A DNA stretch of 8,199 bases, from NCBI GenBank assembly GCA_934663645.1, contig CAKUKR010000087.1:1-8199 (forward strand), read 5' to 3'. Each line of letters begins with the position of its first letter. Within the stretch, counting starts at the first letter, position 1. The position numbers were made by a program, and so were the translations under genes. This DNA is from an uncultured Muribaculaceae bacterium. GTDB taxonomy: Bacteria; Bacteroidota; Bacteroidia; Bacteroidales; Muribaculaceae. Under the pieces are notes generated by a model. That model was not told where the DNA came from. It was given only the letters and a program-made list of their open reading frames with translations, and did no database searches. Of this stretch, positions 7,295-8,199 are shown piece after piece.

Positions 7295-7876
7295 TTAGAA
7301 TACATACTCCAGGTTGATTGCTGCCTTGGTCGGGCCGACATAGTTGTGCACCGCGTCGTCACGCAACTTGATGCCCGTCTTGAGGTCATACTTGTCATAG
7401 CGCGTGTATATCCAGCCGATGCCTATTTCAGCCTCCAGGTTCCAATGCTTGCCCAGCACCCACGAGTGTCCGTATACGAACCCGGCACCCGCGCCGAAGC
7501 CCTTGACCCGGCAGTCCGCCAGCTGCGTGAAGTCATTGTTCAGGAACTTCTTCAGCCCGCCGATGTTGGCGAAATTGTAGATGCCGCCCATCAGGTTGAC
7601 CCCGATGAAATTCCCCTGGAACTTCTCGCAAAACCAGTAGCGGAACTCTGGAGTTACCTCCCAATGGTGCCACTCATGCTTGTTCACGTCCCAATAGTTG
7701 GTGTTGCCGCTGATGTCGAAAGTCCAGTCACGCGAGAGGGCAAACTCCAGCCCGAGCGACGGCGAAGCGAAGCCGTCATACAACAGGTTGGTTTTCACTG
7801 CCACGCTCTGGGCAGACGCGCCGAGCGTGGCGAAAAACAGCCCAGCCGGCAGCAACCATGCTAATCCTTTTCTCAT
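7295..7876 (-). CDS. DUF3575 outer-membrane beta-barrel protein
   Basis: A 193-residue protein with a clear signal peptide (MRKG, hydrophobic core, cleavage likely after ASA at 20-22). The mature part matches DUF3575: VAVKTNLLYDGFASPSLGLE (25-44), the aromatic WEVTPEFRYWF block (72-82), alternating glycine and aromatic strands (NFIGVNLMGGIYNF; GFGAGAGFVYG; AEIGIGWIYTRYDKY), and a C-terminal Phe (AINLEYVF), the typical end signal of outer-membrane barrels. The length fits a small barrel of about eight strands. It carries two cysteines in the mature part (83 and 122). It is the first gene of a two-gene operon with the DUF3868 gene 24 bp downstream. Relatives are often found next to fimbrial genes, but the function of the family is not known. 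Confidence 0.92.
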   Translation of the reverse strand: MRKGLAWLLPAGLFFATLGASAQSVAVKTNLLYDGFASPSLGLEFALSRDWTFDISGNTNYWDVNKHEWHHWEVTPEFRYWFCEKFQGNFIGVNLMGGIYNFANIGGLKKFLNNDFTQLADCRVKGFGAGAGFVYGHSWVLGKHWNLEAEIGIGWIYTRYDKYDLKTGIKLRDDAVHNYVGPTKAAINLEYVF

Positions 7877-7921
7877 TATAATATTCTGTGTGTTGGTTTA
7901 TATCCAAAGCAAAGTCATCTG

Positions 7922-7929
7922 CAAATGTA
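7922..7929 (-). promoter_or_regulatory. -7-like element close to the DUF3575 gene
   Basis: The minus strand reads TACATTTG, a match to TAnnTTTG, 45 bp before the ATG at 7876. No good TTG or TTTG lies about 20 bp upstream, so this is a weaker candidate than the promoter at 8057-8087. It could be an activated or secondary promoter. Confidence 0.4.
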
Positions 7930-8056
7930 CAAATAAAAATCGGTTATGCTTGCATATCTGAAAGCTATCCGCCGTCTCTCTGCATATACCCATGAGCGTT
8001 AGTTGAATATTTTGCTTTTGCAACATTGTGTAAATCAGTGTATTGTGATTTCGTTG

Positions 8057-8087
8057 CAAAATTATAGGCGGAAATGTTTGGAGGCAA
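8057..8087 (-). promoter_or_regulatory. Leftward promoter, possibly for the DUF3575-DUF3868 operon
   Basis: The minus strand reads TTG (8087-8085), 20 bp, then TAATTTTG (8064-8057), matching the consensus. Transcription would start near 8047-8053. If it serves the operon, the leader is about 170-175 nt; if not, it could drive a small RNA. It overlaps the rightward promoter, so the two may compete for polymerase or share an activator. Confidence 0.5.
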
Positions 8088-8108
8088 CAGGGAAAAACAG
8101 TATATTTG
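8077..8108 (+). promoter_or_regulatory. Rightward consensus promoter leaving the window
   Basis: TTTG (8077-8080), exactly 20 bp, then TATATTTG (8101-8108) is a full match to the Bacteroidetes promoter consensus and one of the two best in the window. The start would be near 8111-8118. It must drive a gene or RNA that lies mostly beyond the right edge. Confidence 0.65.
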
Positions 8109-8144
8109 CGGCGTAAAAAGAACTGATTCTTGCTAACCTCACTT

Positions 8145-8199
8145 ATGGTATCACCCGGGCTTGGATATAGATGCCGAGATAAGCGGAAGCCAGAACAGT
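8145..8199 (+). CDS. Possible start of a gene cut by the right edge
   Basis: An ATG about 30 nt after the expected start of the rightward transcript opens a frame that stays open for its 18 visible codons (MVSPGLGYRCRDKRKPEQ) to the window edge. I do not recognise the sequence, and 18 codons without a stop is weak evidence. The transcript could equally be a structured RNA or have a later start; the ATG at 8171 in another frame stops after three codons. Confidence 0.2.
   Translation, partial: MVSPGLGYRCRDKRKPEQ

Larger units (their letters stand above)
7877..8199. other. Intergenic region with divergent promoters, no complete gene
   Basis: This stretch is visibly more AT-rich than the neighbouring coding sequence, up to about 8110. 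It contains the -7-like element near the DUF3575 gene, the two overlapping divergent promoters and the start of a rightward transcript. A 31-codon frame on the minus strand (7993-7898) has no other support. I see no terminator, repeat array or recognisable structured RNA. Confidence 0.6.

Noticed and set aside
7898..7993. A 31-codon frame upstream of the DUF3575 gene on the minus strand
   Set aside because: The length is expected by chance, it overlaps a candidate -7 element, and the translation shows no recognisable leader-peptide pattern.
8109..8199. A cobalamin riboswitch, tmRNA or RNase P RNA at the right edge
   Set aside because: GCGGAAGCCAGAACA loosely resembles the 3' part of a cobalamin riboswitch, but the conserved upstream boxes are absent, and the start does not match tmRNA or RNase P RNA as I know them.

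Overview
The window looks like a chromosomal segment from a member of the Bacteroidales, most likely a GC-rich gut lineage such as Muribaculaceae; the family level is inference. Four things point that way: promoters of the Bacteroidetes type (TTG or TTTG, about 20 bp, then TAnnTTTG), no Shine-Dalgarno sequences before the starts, a tRNA gene without an encoded CCA end, and Bacteroidales-type proteins (CCDC81-like HU fused to SPOR; DUF3575 next to DUF3868).

Layout, left to right. (1) Positions 1-2094 are on the minus strand: tRNA-Gly(GCC), a single-pass membrane protein with an N-terminal HU-like region and a C-terminal SPOR domain, and a TPR protein. The tRNA and the HU-SPOR gene each have a near-consensus promoter just upstream. 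(2) Positions 2094-2273 hold a divergent intergenic region with a minus-strand -7 element for the TPR gene and a full promoter for aspS. (3) Positions 2273-5731 form a plus-strand operon: aspartyl-tRNA synthetase (aspS), a short-form Nif3/DUF34 dinuclear-metal protein, and a coiled-coil C4 zinc-ribbon protein. It ends at a 12-bp hairpin at 5756-5790. (4) Positions 7876-5813 are a minus-strand two-gene operon that converges on that hairpin: a DUF3575 outer-membrane barrel, then a DUF3868/OmpA-like/TPR envelope protein. (5) Positions 7877-8199 have no complete gene but hold two overlapping divergent promoters. One may serve the DUF3575-DUF3868 operon; the other drives a transcript that leaves the right edge.

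Most of the window is housekeeping: translation (tRNA-Gly, aspS), conserved Nif3 and zinc-ribbon genes of unclear function, and cell-envelope proteins. I see no mobile element, CRISPR array, phage gene or defence system. The least ordinary parts are the DUF3575-DUF3868 pair, which is normally found at fimbrial loci but has no fimbrial gene beside it here, and the bidirectional promoter block near the right edge.
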